Positions 10,356-19,700 of a DNA stretch of 64,000 bases are shown here, one piece after another. The DNA comes from Streptomyces sp. HUAS CB01 (GTDB taxonomy: Bacteria; Actinomycetota; Actinomycetes; Streptomycetales; Streptomycetaceae). The DNA lies in NCBI RefSeq assembly GCF_030406905.1, contig NZ_CP129137.1, positions 1,482,001-1,546,000 on the forward strand. The letters run 5' to 3'. Position numbers and translations under genes: made by a program. Within the stretch, counting starts at the first letter, position 1, and each line of letters opens with the position of its first letter. Under the pieces are notes generated by a model. The model was not told where the DNA came from. It saw only the letters and a program-made list of their open reading frames with translations, and did no database searches.

Positions 10356-11105
10356 GTGACCGCCTTCGCCCCCGACTCGCTCGTCCTGAACCGCAAGCTG
10401 CCCCTCTGGTACCAGGTGTCGCAGTCGTTGCGTGCCTCCATACTCGGCCGCAGACCGCACGACCCGCTGCGCCTGCCGACGGAGGAGCAGCTGGCCGAGC
10501 ACTACGGGGTGAGCGTGCTGACCATGCGGCAGGCGCTCAAGGAACTGGAGTCGGAAGGCCTCATCAGCCGGCACCGGCGCCGCGGCACCTTCATCGAACC
10601 GGGGGTCCGGCGCAGTGCGCCCCGGCGGCTGCTGGGCTCGATCGACGCGATCGTGGCCCAGCAGTCCGGTGAGCTGACGACCGTCCTCGGGCACGCCCCG
10701 GAACCCGTGCCGGGCGAACTCGCCGAGTTCTTCCCGGACACGGAGGAGGTCGTCACCTACCGCAGGCTGCGGTGCGACGGCGACAGCGGGGAGCCCGTGA
10801 ACTGGGCGGAGAACGCGGTACGGCCCGATGTCGCCGCCCTGCTGGAGGTGGCGGACCTGGAGCGCTGGCCGATGACCAAGGTGTTGCGGGACGCCGTCGG
10901 GGTACGGATCAGCCGCATCACGGACACGGTGGAGGCCCGGCTCGCCGACCCGGAGACGGCGGAGCTGCTCCAGGTCCCGCTGCTGTCGCCGATCCTCCAC
11001 TACACGGGCGTGACGTACGACGCGGAGGGGCGGGTGGTGGACGTGGCGCGGATCCGTTACCGGGGCGACCGGTTCTCGTTCTCCGTGACCGTCGAGGCGG
11101 AATGA
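10356..11105 (+). CDS. GntR/HutC-type transcriptional regulator
   Basis: 249-residue regulator. An N-terminal winged helix-turn-helix spans about residues 10-80 (LPTEEQLAEHYGVSVLTMRQALKEL region, then the RRRGTF wing). A UTRA ligand-binding domain follows. The GTG start lies 24 bases after hmgA, so it could be co-transcribed with it. It overlaps the next gene as ATGA. The ligand is unknown; an aromatic acid linked to hmgA is possible but not shown. Confidence 0.9.
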   Translation: MTAFAPDSLVLNRKLPLWYQVSQSLRASILGRRPHDPLRLPTEEQLAEHYGVSVLTMRQALKELESEGLISRHRRRGTFIEPGVRRSAPRRLLGSIDAIVAQQSGELTTVLGHAPEPVPGELAEFFPDTEEVVTYRRLRCDGDSGEPVNWAENAVRPDVAALLEVADLERWPMTKVLRDAVGVRISRITDTVEARLADPETAELLQVPLLSPILHYTGVTYDAEGRVVDVARIRYRGDRFSFSVTVEAE

Positions 11106-12313
11106 GCGGCGCGGGGGGCGGCGCGGGGGGCGGCGCGGGCGGCACCGCCGTGCCGCTGGACGACATCATGCCGTGGTCGGCCGGGCCGTTGCGGCTCGGC
11201 CGGGGCTGGGTGGTGGCGCCCGACGTGCGGACGCTGCGGGCCCGGTGGGACGCCCTGGTCGCGGCCGCGGGCGAGGAGCGCGCCGCCCTGTTCCGGGAGA
11301 CCCGCGCCCGCGGTCTGGACCGCCCGGTCGCGGCGCTGCCCGGGCAGGCCGGCGGGACCGGCCGGTTCGCCGAGGAGCACGGGGCCTGCCCGGAGCCGGT
11401 GCGCTTCGCGCACGGGCCGTTCGACGAACAGTGGCTCCTGCCCGACCACCGGCTGATCGACGTGGCGCGGCCCGAGCTGTGGCGGGTCGCCGACGGCGTG
11501 CAGCTCTTCGCCGTGGAGCAGGGCCGCGTCCCGGGCGAGGACGGGCCCGCCGTCCTCGTCTCCGGCGTCCTCCCGGAGGGCCGACCGGCCGGGAAGCCGG
11601 GCCGCATACGCCCCCTGTACCGGCGGCCCGGCGGGCGGGAGCCCAATCTGGCGCCGGGGCTGCGGGCCGCGCTGCGCGAGCGCTTCCCGGACGCTGCCGG
11701 GCCCGGGGACGTGCTCGCGTGGGTGGCGGCCGCGGGACGGACCACGGCCCGGGGCTGCGAAGTGCCGTTCACGGCGGACCCCGGAGTGTGGGCCCGCGGG
11801 GTCGAGTTGGGCCGGCGGCTCATCGGCATCCAGCTCAGGGGCGCGCGGGACGGTGAGCGGCCACGGCTGCCCGGCGGGCGGCGGCCGTACGTCCGGGCCG
11901 CTGTCCCGGAGCGGCCCCTGTCCATGGTCTACGACGCGGAGGAGCAGGTCCTTCTCCTCGACGGGGGGCGGATCGCTCCGGTGCCGGCCGAGGCCTGGGG
12001 CTTCCGGGTGGGCGGCGTCCGGGTGCTCGAGGACTGGTTCGCGCGACGGACCGCGGAGCCGGCGGCGGGCACGCTGGAGGCGCTGCGGCCGTCCGCGTGG
12101 CCGCAGGAGTGGACCTCGGAACTGCTGGAGCTGATCACGGTGCTCGCGCTGCTCGGGCAGCTGGAGGGCGCGCGCGAGGAACTGGCCGGGGAGATCGCCG
12201 GTACCGGCTGGCACGATCTGCGCGTACCCCCCGCACCGAGGGCCGCCCGCGCGCCCGCGTCCGTGCTCGACCACCACGAGGAGGGGCCGGGCGGGCAGTT
12301 CGTGCTGCTCTGA
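11102..12313 (+). CDS. Orphan type ISP restriction-enzyme specificity-domain protein
   Basis: 403-residue protein. Its pattern (DIMPWS near the start, FDEQWLLPDHRLIDVARPELWRV and the LLELI region near the end) resembles what is annotated in Streptomyces as the C-terminal domain of type ISP restriction/modification enzymes. There is no helicase, nuclease or methylase domain and none nearby, so it cannot be a restriction enzyme by itself. It starts with ATG overlapping the GntR stop and is probably coupled to that regulator. A DNA-binding or structural role is inference. The N-terminal Gly-rich stretch is low complexity. Confidence 0.65.
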   Translation: MSGAGGGAGGGAGGTAVPLDDIMPWSAGPLRLGRGWVVAPDVRTLRARWDALVAAAGEERAALFRETRARGLDRPVAALPGQAGGTGRFAEEHGACPEPVRFAHGPFDEQWLLPDHRLIDVARPELWRVADGVQLFAVEQGRVPGEDGPAVLVSGVLPEGRPAGKPGRIRPLYRRPGGREPNLAPGLRAALRERFPDAAGPGDVLAWVAAAGRTTARGCEVPFTADPGVWARGVELGRRLIGIQLRGARDGERPRLPGGRRPYVRAAVPERPLSMVYDAEEQVLLLDGGRIAPVPAEAWGFRVGGVRVLEDWFARRTAEPAAGTLEALRPSAWPQEWTSELLELITVLALLGQLEGAREELAGEIAGTGWHDLRVPPAPRAARAPASVLDHHEEGPGGQFVLL

Positions 12314-12419
12314 GCCCGTGTCCGACACATGGCGCCGACCGCCCGCGGCTCGGCACGCCCGACCCGTTTCGGGCCCCGCCCGGCGGAGTGCCCCACCTCC
12401 CCGCAGGCCGGCACGTCCC

Positions 12420-12445
12420 CGTACCGGGGTGACAAAGGTGGTACG
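12420..12445. promoter_or_regulatory. Inverted repeat upstream of CoA-transferase
   Basis: CGTACC and GGTACG are perfect 6-base arms with a 14-base spacer, lying across the candidate -35 box. A possible repressor site. Confidence 0.35.
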
Positions 12446-12458
12446 TACACGGTATTAA
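12429..12458 (+). promoter_or_regulatory. Candidate promoter giving a leaderless CoA-transferase mRNA
   Basis: GTGACA (12429-12434) and TATTAA (12453-12458) with 18 bases between. The start codon is 9 bases after the -10 box and no ribosome binding site is visible, so transcription may begin at the ATG. Confidence 0.45.
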
Positions 12459-12466
12459 CGGCTTCC

Positions 12467-13690
12467 ATGAGCCAGCCGCTGCCCCTGGAAGGCATCACCG
12501 TCGTCGCGGTCGAACAGGCCGTGTCGGCCCCGTTCGCGACCCGTCAGCTCGCCGACCTCGGCGCTCGTGTGATCAAGGTGGAGCGGCCCGACGGCGGTGA
12601 CTTCGCCCGCGGCTACGACACCGCGGCGGGCGGACTCGCCTCGCACTTCGTCTGGTGCAACCGCGGCAAGGAGTCCCTCGCCGTGGACCTCAAGGACCCC
12701 CGGGGCCTGGAGGCGGTCCGCCGGCTGATCGCGACGGCGGACGTCTTCGTGCAGAACCTCGCCCAGGGCGCGGCGGCCCGCCTCGGGCTGGACGCCGCCG
12801 CGCTGTGTGCCGCGCACCCGCGGCTGGTCGCGGTGGACATCTCCGGGTACGGGGCGTACGGCCCGTACGCGCACAAGCGGGCCTACGACATGCTCGTCCA
12901 GTGCGAGGCCGGGCTGGTGTCCGTGACGGGCACCGCGGAGCGGCCCGTCAAGGCCGGTATCCCGGCCGCGGACGTCGCCGCGGCCATGTACGCGTTCTCG
13001 GGGGTGCTGGCCGCCCTGCTGCGGCGCGGCACGACCGGCCGCGGCGGTCCGGTGGAGATCTCGATGCTGGAGTCGCTCGCGGAGTGGATGGGGCACCCCC
13101 TGCACCACGGGATGCACGGGGGCGACGCCCCGGAGCGCACGGGCCTCGCGCACGCCGTCATCGCACCCTACGACGCGTACCCCACGGCCGACGGGGGCCA
13201 GGTGCTGCTGTCGGTGCAGAACGACCGGGAGTGGCGGCGGCTGGCCGAGCAGGTGCTGGGCCGGCCCGGGCTGGCCACGGATCCCGGCTTCGCCACCAAC
13301 AAGGCGCGGACGGAGAACCGCGGCAGGACGGACGCCGTGGTCGCCCGGGCGCTGGCCCGGCTGGACACGGCGGACGCCGTGACGGCGCTGGAGGGGGCGG
13401 GCATCGCCTGCGCCCGGCTCAACACCGTGGCGGATCTGGCGGCCCATCCGCAACTTGCGGCCAGGGAGCGCTGGCGAGAGGTCGCGACGCCCGTCGGCCC
13501 GTTGCGGGCGATGCTGCCGCCGATCACCTTCCCGGACGGTCCGGAGCCCGGCATGGGCGCGATCCCGGCGCTCGGCGAGCACACGGACGCGCTGCTGCGC
13601 GAGGCGGGGCTGACGGCGGACGACATCGCCGAGCTGCGCCGGGACGGGGTCGTTCCGGCGGGGCACTCGGACGGCGGTCGCGTCGGTTGA
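12467..13690 (+). CDS. CaiB/BaiF family III CoA-transferase
   Basis: 407-residue family III CoA-transferase, which moves CoA between carboxylic acids through an aspartyl-CoA thioester. The N-terminal Rossmann region (GARVIKVERP) and the nucleophile Asp141 in AYDMLVQ are visible, and length is normal. The ATG at 12467 is where family similarity begins. No acyl-CoA dehydrogenase or hydratase gene lies beside it, so the acid cannot be named. Confidence 0.93.
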   Translation: MSQPLPLEGITVVAVEQAVSAPFATRQLADLGARVIKVERPDGGDFARGYDTAAGGLASHFVWCNRGKESLAVDLKDPRGLEAVRRLIATADVFVQNLAQGAAARLGLDAAALCAAHPRLVAVDISGYGAYGPYAHKRAYDMLVQCEAGLVSVTGTAERPVKAGIPAADVAAAMYAFSGVLAALLRRGTTGRGGPVEISMLESLAEWMGHPLHHGMHGGDAPERTGLAHAVIAPYDAYPTADGGQVLLSVQNDREWRRLAEQVLGRPGLATDPGFATNKARTENRGRTDAVVARALARLDTADAVTALEGAGIACARLNTVADLAAHPQLAARERWREVATPVGPLRAMLPPITFPDGPEPGMGAIPALGEHTDALLREAGLTADDIAELRRDGVVPAGHSDGGRVG

Positions 13691-13901
13691 CGCGGATGCT
13701 CACGGCCGGTTCGCGACTCCGGGACGGGACGCGACCTCTCGGCCGGTCTGGCCCCTGGGCCGGTGCGGGGCTGACCGGAGCCGGTGGCGTACGCACGCGG
13801 ACCCCCGGGCAGGGCCGGGGGCCGCGCACACGCGGCACGAGACGGGACTCGGCGGGGTGGTCGGACCTACGGTGACCGGGCGGGAGCGAGGGGGACGGGT
13901 G

Positions 13902-13919
13902 CGCGTGAACGGTCACGCG
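13902..13919. terminator. Hairpin between convergent genes
   Basis: CGCGTGA-acgg-TCACGCG makes a perfect 7-bp stem between the ends of the CoA-transferase and the convergent small gene. A second GC stem (CCCCCGG/CCGGGGG) lies about 100 bases earlier. There is no T-run, as is common in Streptomyces. Confidence 0.45.
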
Positions 13920-13950
13920 TGCCCGGGCCGCCGGCCGGCCACCCCGCCGG

Positions 13951-14217
13951 TCACTGCCCTCGGCTGCCGAACAGCGACCGGCGCAGCCGCCGGAGCGGCG
14001 CGAAGAGCGAGACGCGCGCGCTCTTGCTGCGACGACTGTGCGCGATGTCACGCGTCGTCAGCTCACGCATGAGGGACGTCGCCTCGGCCGCCTCACGCTG
14101 TGGCACGGCGGGTCCGCCGAGCACCGCGAGATGGCGGTCGAGACGCGAGCTGGTCGCGCTTGTTCCGCAGGTGATCGCAGGGACCCGCGCCCTGCTGCGC
14201 ATCGTTATCTGTTCCAT
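13951..14217 (-). CDS. Small basic protein, 88 residues
   Basis: 88-residue soluble protein, Arg-rich, with the C-terminus SLFAPLRRLRRSLFGSRGQ. No domain is recognised. The ATG at 14217 has a clear GGGGAG five bases upstream, and a minus-strand TAGGGT (14266-14261) could be its -10 box. The even, non-repetitive composition and the good start support a real gene. Function unknown. Confidence 0.65.
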   Translation of the reverse strand: MEQITMRSRARVPAITCGTSATSSRLDRHLAVLGGPAVPQREAAEATSLMRELTTRDIAHSRRSKSARVSLFAPLRRLRRSLFGSRGQ

Positions 14218-14496
14218 GTCACTCCCCACCCGTACGAGGGCACCCGGCCCGGGCAGATTAACCCTATCGCCCCGGCCTCACACTCGTGTATCCCGCCTGA
14301 GCGATTCAGCACACACGTACGGGGGTTGACGACTACGCAGTGAATCCACCTGATTCCAGGGCGAGTTGGACGGCCCCGCGAAGTCGACCAAACCTCCGGC
14401 CGCACAGCCCCGAACACCTGTCACCAGGCAGCGGGGACCGGCTCGTTCACGACGGTTCCCGCAGCCGACGAGAGTCCACGACAGGACGGGACCGAC

Positions 14497-16026
14497 ATGT
14501 TCTCTCATCTCATCAGGGGCACACGGGGGCGCAGGAACCTCGCCGCGCTCGTCTGTGGTGCGCTGGCGGCAGGGGGGCTCGCGGCAGCCGGAGTGAGCTC
14601 CACGCTCGCGCCGGGCGCCGCCAACGCCTCCAGCCACCGCGAGGCCCCGCTGATCTCCGGGCAGCCCCAGTACGACACGACGGACGTGTACGCGTTCGTC
14701 AGTCCCGACCGGCCCGACACCACGACGATCGTGGCGAACTGGCTGCCGTTCGAGGAACCGGCGGGCGGACCGAACTTCTACCGCTTCGCCGACGACGCCC
14801 GCTACGACGTCCACATCGACTCCGACGGCGACGCCCAGGGCGACCTGCTCTACCGCTGGACCTTCCACGACCAGGTCAGGAACGGTGACACGTTCCTCTT
14901 CAACACCGGCCCGGTGACCAGCCTGGACGACCCGGACCTCAACATCACCCAGACCTACGACCTGGAGATGATGCGGCTGCGGGACCAGCATGTGATCTCC
15001 ACCACGAAGATCGCGAACGATGTTCCGGTCGCCCCCTCGAACGTGGGCAAAGCGTCCATGCCGGACTACGCGAAGCTCCGGAAGGAGGCCGTGCGCGAAC
15101 TGAAGGACGGCACCACCGTGTTCGCCGGCCAGGCCGACGACCCGTTCTTCCTCGACCTCCGGGTGTTCGACCTGCTGTACGGAGGGGACCTGTCCGAGGT
15201 CGGTCGCGACACCCTGAAGGGCTACAACGTCAACAGCATCGCCCTGCAGGTCCCCTCCGAGCACATCCGGCAGTCCGAGGGGCAGCCCGTGGTCGGCATC
15301 TGGACGACCACGCACCGCAGGAGCGCGAGCGGGGACTGGACCCAGGTCTCCCGGCTGGGCATGCCGCTGGTGAACGAGGTCGTCATCCCGCTGAAGGACA
15401 AGGACAAGTTCAACGCCTCGTCTCCCTGGAACGACGCGGACTTCCTCAAGTCCGTCACCAATCCGGAACTGCCGAAGCTCATCGAGGGCATCCACAAGAT
15501 CGAGGCCCCCGAGGAGCCCCGCGACGACCTGGTGTCCGTCTTCCTCACCGGGGTGAAGGACCTCAACCAGCCGCCGAACGTACGGCCGGCCGAGGCGCTG
15601 CGTCTGAACACGGCCGTACCGCCCACGGGCGCGCCGAAGCGGCTGGGCGTGCTGGACGGCGACAACGCGGGCTTCCCGAACGGGCGCCGGCTGACCGACG
15701 ACGTCCTCGACATCGCCCTGCAGGTCGTCGAGGGCGAGCTCGTCGGGAAGAAGAACGATCTCGGCGACGCCGTGGACAAGAACGACGTGGAGTTCGAGAA
15801 GGCCTTCCCGTACGTGGCACTGCCGACCTCGGGCTCGAACGGCCCCCTGGCCGAGGCCGGGGGAACCCGCAGCGGCCTCGACGGCGGCGCGGAGCTGACG
15901 TCGGGGAGCGCCGCGGACGAGCGCACGGTACTGGCCGTCTCGGCGGGCGCCGCGGGCGCGGGCGTCGTGCTCGTCGGACTCGGCCTCGCGTGGTGGCGGA
16001 TGCGGCGGCGCGGCAGGTGGTCATGA
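14497..16026 (+). CDS. DUF4331 secreted/anchored protein
   Basis: 509-residue DUF4331 protein. It has an N-terminal signal peptide ending near ANA-SSHREAP; the SSHREAPL start of the mature protein is typical of the family. A C-terminal hydrophobic segment of about 20 residues precedes a basic RMRRRGRW tail, so it is probably anchored outside the cell. The biochemical role is unknown. It overlaps the TPR gene as ATGA, and that gene overlaps the NicO transporter gene, so the three form one coupled operon, perhaps linked to metal handling. Confidence 0.9.
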   Translation: MFSHLIRGTRGRRNLAALVCGALAAGGLAAAGVSSTLAPGAANASSHREAPLISGQPQYDTTDVYAFVSPDRPDTTTIVANWLPFEEPAGGPNFYRFADDARYDVHIDSDGDAQGDLLYRWTFHDQVRNGDTFLFNTGPVTSLDDPDLNITQTYDLEMMRLRDQHVISTTKIANDVPVAPSNVGKASMPDYAKLRKEAVRELKDGTTVFAGQADDPFFLDLRVFDLLYGGDLSEVGRDTLKGYNVNSIALQVPSEHIRQSEGQPVVGIWTTTHRRSASGDWTQVSRLGMPLVNEVVIPLKDKDKFNASSPWNDADFLKSVTNPELPKLIEGIHKIEAPEEPRDDLVSVFLTGVKDLNQPPNVRPAEALRLNTAVPPTGAPKRLGVLDGDNAGFPNGRRLTDDVLDIALQVVEGELVGKKNDLGDAVDKNDVEFEKAFPYVALPTSGSNGPLAEAGGTRSGLDGGAELTSGSAADERTVLAVSAGAAGAGVVLVGLGLAWWRMRRRGRWS

Positions 16027-17339
16027 CGCCGGCCACCCGGTCCGTGTGGCGTCTCGGGGCCGGCGTCGTGGGACTGGCGTTCGTACTGACCGCCGCGGGT
16101 GCGGTGCTCGGCGGGCCGGACGACGCGCCCCCCGCGCCGGCCGCCGTGGGGGCGGTGGTCCCCGGGGCGGCGCCCGGGCAGAGCGTGCGCGTCCTCCAGG
16201 ACCGTCTGAAGGCCCGGCCCCAGGACGCGGGCGCCTGGGCGGCGCTCGGTGCGGCGTACGTCGAGGAGGCCCGGGCCGACGGCGATCCGTCGCGGTACCC
16301 CCAGGCGGGAGAGGCGTTCACCCGCTCCCTTGGGCTGCGGCCCGACGGCAACGCCGACGCACTGGCCGGCCGGGCCGCCCTCGCGGCGGCCCGGCACGAC
16401 TTCCCCGCAGCGCTCCGGGACGCCGACCGGGCGCTCGCGGTCAATCCGTACAGCGAGCGCGGTCTGGCCGTGCGGATCGACGCCCTCGTCGAACTCGGCC
16501 GTTATCCGGCGGCGTTGGAGGCGGCGCGGCAGGCGGACGCCCGCAGACCGGGCATTCCGGTGTTCACGCGGCTCGCCTACGTGCGGGAACTCCGCGGGGA
16601 CACGAAGGAGGCGCGCCGCGTGCTGGAGCTGGCCCTCGATTCGGCGAGCACACGGGCCGACGTCGCCTACACGGCGACGGCCCTCGGCAGGCTCGCCTGG
16701 TCCCAGGGCGGCTACGACGAGGCGCTGCGGCAGTGCGGCCGGGCCCTGAGGGCGGAGCCGGACAACCTGGAGGCCCGTGAGTGCCGGGCGCGGGCCCTTG
16801 CCGGAAAGGGGGACATCCCCGCCGCCGTCAAGGAGTTCGAGCACATCGTCGACCGGTCCCCGCTGCCGGGGCGGCTGGTGGCGCTCGGCGAGCTGTACGA
16901 GGCGGGCGGCCGCCCCGGGCCCGCCCGCCGCCAGTACGAGGTGCTCGGCACCTGGGCGGAGCTCGCCCGGGCGGGCGGGGTGAACCCGGATCTGGACACG
17001 GCCCTCGCCGCCGCCGACCACGGCGACCGCGCCGCGGCCCTGCGCGCGGCCCGCGCCGAATGGCAGCGCCGTCGCACCGTGCACACCGAGGACGCCCTCG
17101 CATGGGCGCTGCATCGCGCGGGGCGCTCCGAGGAGGCCCTTCCCCATGCGCGGGCGGCGACCGCGACGGGCTACCGGGATGCGGCCCTCCTCTACCACCG
17201 GGGAATGATCGAACGCGCCGTGGGCGAACGGGCGGCCGCGCGTGCCTCGTTGACCCGCGCCCTGGCGCTCAACCCCGCCTTCTCCCCCCTCGGCGCGCGC
17301 GAGGCGCGCCGCGCGCTCGACGGTCTGGAGGCATCATGA
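16023..17339 (+). CDS. TPR-repeat membrane-tethered protein
   Basis: 438-residue protein with one N-terminal membrane segment (about residues 10-28) and then a chain of TPR-like helical repeats rich in Ala/Leu/Arg, for example AFTRSLGLRPDGNADALAG and ALRQCGRALRAEPDN. The ATG overlaps the stop of the DUF4331 gene and its own stop overlaps the next ATG. It is probably a scaffold linking the other two operon products at the membrane; the partner is unknown. Confidence 0.85.
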   Translation: MTPATRSVWRLGAGVVGLAFVLTAAGAVLGGPDDAPPAPAAVGAVVPGAAPGQSVRVLQDRLKARPQDAGAWAALGAAYVEEARADGDPSRYPQAGEAFTRSLGLRPDGNADALAGRAALAAARHDFPAALRDADRALAVNPYSERGLAVRIDALVELGRYPAALEAARQADARRPGIPVFTRLAYVRELRGDTKEARRVLELALDSASTRADVAYTATALGRLAWSQGGYDEALRQCGRALRAEPDNLEARECRARALAGKGDIPAAVKEFEHIVDRSPLPGRLVALGELYEAGGRPGPARRQYEVLGTWAELARAGGVNPDLDTALAAADHGDRAAALRAARAEWQRRRTVHTEDALAWALHRAGRSEEALPHARAATATGYRDAALLYHRGMIERAVGERAAARASLTRALALNPAFSPLGAREARRALDGLEAS

Positions 17340-19642
17340 CCGATCCGTATCCGATCACCCTCGCGGCGCTGCTCGCGGCCCTGGCGCTGACCGCGGGGGC
17401 ACGGGGGTGCCTGGGCCGGGCCCGCGGAGTCCCGCCCCTCCCGCGGCTCCGGGCACGCGCCCGCCCGGCGCTGCCGGGACGGTCCGGGCGCGGCCGGTAC
17501 GGGGACGGCCGGTACGAGGACGGCACTGCGCCCGGCGGTCGCACCGACCGGACGCCGCGGGCCCTGCCCTCCGGGCGGACGGCGCCGCTCGGCGGACACG
17601 GCCCGACCCGGGCGCCCGGGCTGCCCGGGCCCGGCCGGACGGTGCGGTGCGCGACCGAGACCGCCGCGGCCCCCGAGGACACCGCCGCCCCGCCGGCGGC
17701 GACGGCGGCCCCCGGCCCGCACCCCTCTCCTGCGCCGGCCCGGCCGGCCCGGCCGGCCCGGGCAGTCGGGTCGCGGTCCCCAGGGCCCGGCGGCACACTG
17801 CGCCAACGGACGGCACACGGCGGGCCGAAGGGCACACGGCCTGAACGAGCAGCACACGACGGACCGGACGGCACACAGCGCCAACGGACGGCACACGGCG
17901 GACCGGACGGCGCACGGGCGCGCGGCCGGGGGCACACGGTCCGGGCCGCGCTGGTGGTGGCGGCCGGCGTGGCCGCCCTGCTCGTCGGGGCGGGGGCGCC
18001 CGCCGTGGCCCACCCGCTGGGGAACTTCTCCGTTAACCGCTACGACGGACTCGTCGTCTCCGAGCACGAGGTGCGCGTCGACCACGTCGAGGACCTCGCG
18101 GAGATCCCGACCGCGCGGATCCGGCCGCGGGAGATGCCCCCCGCCGCGCTGGCGGCGTGGGCGGAGCAACGCTGCGCCGTCGCGGCGCGCGAGGCAGGGC
18201 TGCTCGTGAACGGCCGCGCGGTGCGGCTCGAAGCCGGGTCCGCGCGCGCGTCGGTCCGGCCCGGCCAGGCGGGACTGCCCACCCTGCGCGTCGAGTGCGC
18301 GATGCGCGCCCCGCTGCCGGGCGGGAGGGCGGACCTGGCGTTCACCGCCGCTCCCGGTGAAGGCGCGGGCTGGCGGGAGATCACGGCACGCGGCGACCGT
18401 ACGACGCTGACCGCGTCGGACGTCCCCCGCGAGTCCGTGTCGCGCAGGCTCTCCGTGTACCCGCAGAAGCTGCTGGATTCCCCGCCGGCCGGTACGGAGG
18501 CGCGGCTCACGGCCGTACCCGGCGGACCGGTGCTCGACGACGCGGCGGCTGCGGCGCCCCCGTCGGTACTGCCGCGCGGGGTCGACCGCTGGACCGGGGC
18601 ACTGACGGAGCTGGTCGAACGGCGGGACCTCACCGTGCCGTTCGGCGCGCTCGCGCTGCTCGTCGCCCTGGGTCTCGGGGCCCTGCACGCGCTCGCGCCG
18701 GGCCACGGGAAGACCCTGATGGCCGCGGCGGCAGCGGCGGGCGGCCGGAGTTCGCTGCGGGAGGTCCTGGCGCTCGGCGCCTCCGTGACCGTCACCCACA
18801 CCCTCGGGGTCTTCGCGCTGGGTGCGCTGATCGTGGCGGGATCGGCCGTCACCCCGGCCGTCGTCGGCTGGCTGGGCATGGCGAGCGGGGTCCTGGTCGC
18901 GGTGGCGGGGGCGCTGCTGGCGCGGCGGGCGTGGCGGGACCGGGCGCAGGGGCGGGGGCACACGCATGTCCACTGGCTCGGCGGCGGACGGTTCCGTACG
19001 TACGCGCACACGCACTCCTCCGGCGACGGCCACGAGCCCGCCCACCGGCACGGGCACGGGCACAGCCACGGGGACGGCAACGACCACGGCCACGAACGGA
19101 GCCGCGACGGCGCGAGGGACCACGGGCACGGACACCACCACGAGCCCGACCACCACCACGAGCACGAGCACGGGCACGGCCCCACGGACGAGCACGCCCA
19201 CCACCAGCACGGACACGGACCCGGACACCCGCACGGACACACCGGCCACGGGCCCACCTCCACCGGCGACACGCACCGCCACGACCACGACTCCGAGCGG
19301 CAGCGCCCGCTGCGCCGCAGCATCCTGCTCGGGCTCGCGGGCGGCCTCGTCCCCAGCCCTTCCGCCGTGGTCGTGCTGGTCGGTGCCGCGGCGCTGGGCC
19401 ACGCCTGGTTCGGGCTGCTCCTCGTCATCGCGTACGGGGCGGGACTTGCCCTCACCCTCACCGCCGCCGGTTTCGCCGTCGTACGCCTCGGGGCCCGGGT
19501 GGCGGCGCGGCTCGCACGGCGACGGGCGGCCGGGCGGCTGGTCGGGTTCGTCCAGCGGTCGGCACCGATCGGCACCGCGCTCACCGTGGTCCTGCTGGGA
19601 TGCGGATTGGTGCTCAGGGGGGCCGCAGGAGCCATGACGTGA
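17336..19642 (+). CDS. NicO-family nickel/cobalt-type transporter with His-rich loop
   Basis: 768-residue membrane protein. Residues about 226-430 are an extracytoplasmic domain beginning HPLGNFSVN. They are followed by NicO-type membrane segments with the HALAPGHGKT motif, a cytoplasmic or loop region of about 120 residues extremely rich in His (repeated HGHGH and HHHEHEH), and a second membrane block (GGLVPSPSAVVVLV). This is typical of Ni/Co exporters and importers of the NicO superfamily. Odd: residues 28-200 are an Arg/Pro/Gly-rich, Thr-His-rich linker with a 13-residue repeat between an N-terminal hydrophobic stretch and a second signal-like helix. The metal and direction of transport are not decided by sequence alone. 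Confidence 0.85.
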   Translation: MTDPYPITLAALLAALALTAGARGCLGRARGVPPLPRLRARARPALPGRSGRGRYGDGRYEDGTAPGGRTDRTPRALPSGRTAPLGGHGPTRAPGLPGPGRTVRCATETAAAPEDTAAPPAATAAPGPHPSPAPARPARPARAVGSRSPGPGGTLRQRTAHGGPKGTRPERAAHDGPDGTQRQRTAHGGPDGARARGRGHTVRAALVVAAGVAALLVGAGAPAVAHPLGNFSVNRYDGLVVSEHEVRVDHVEDLAEIPTARIRPREMPPAALAAWAEQRCAVAAREAGLLVNGRAVRLEAGSARASVRPGQAGLPTLRVECAMRAPLPGGRADLAFTAAPGEGAGWREITARGDRTTLTASDVPRESVSRRLSVYPQKLLDSPPAGTEARLTAVPGGPVLDDAAAAAPPSVLPRGVDRWTGALTELVERRDLTVPFGALALLVALGLGALHALAPGHGKTLMAAAAAAGGRSSLREVLALGASVTVTHTLGVFALGALIVAGSAVTPAVVGWLGMASGVLVAVAGALLARRAWRDRAQGRGHTHVHWLGGGRFRTYAHTHSSGDGHEPAHRHGHGHSHGDGNDHGHERSRDGARDHGHGHHHEPDHHHEHEHGHGPTDEHAHHQHGHGPGHPHGHTGHGPTSTGDTHRHDHDSERQRPLRRSILLGLAGGLVPSPSAVVVLVGAAALGHAWFGLLLVIAYGAGLALTLTAAGFAVVRLGARVAARLARRRAAGRLVGFVQRSAPIGTALTVVLLGCGLVLRGAAGAMT
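17807..17923 (+). repeat. Three in-frame 39-bp repeats in the NicO gene
   Basis: Residues 158-170, 171-183 and 184-196 read RTAHGGPKGTRPE, RAAHDGPDGTQRQ and RTAHGGPDGARAR. The period of 13 codons keeps the frame open. Confidence 0.75.
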
Positions 19643-19700
19643 GCTAGCTTGGAAGGGTTTCCACCGTGATGACCGCTCTGCTGCGGACGGAGGGCTCGTC

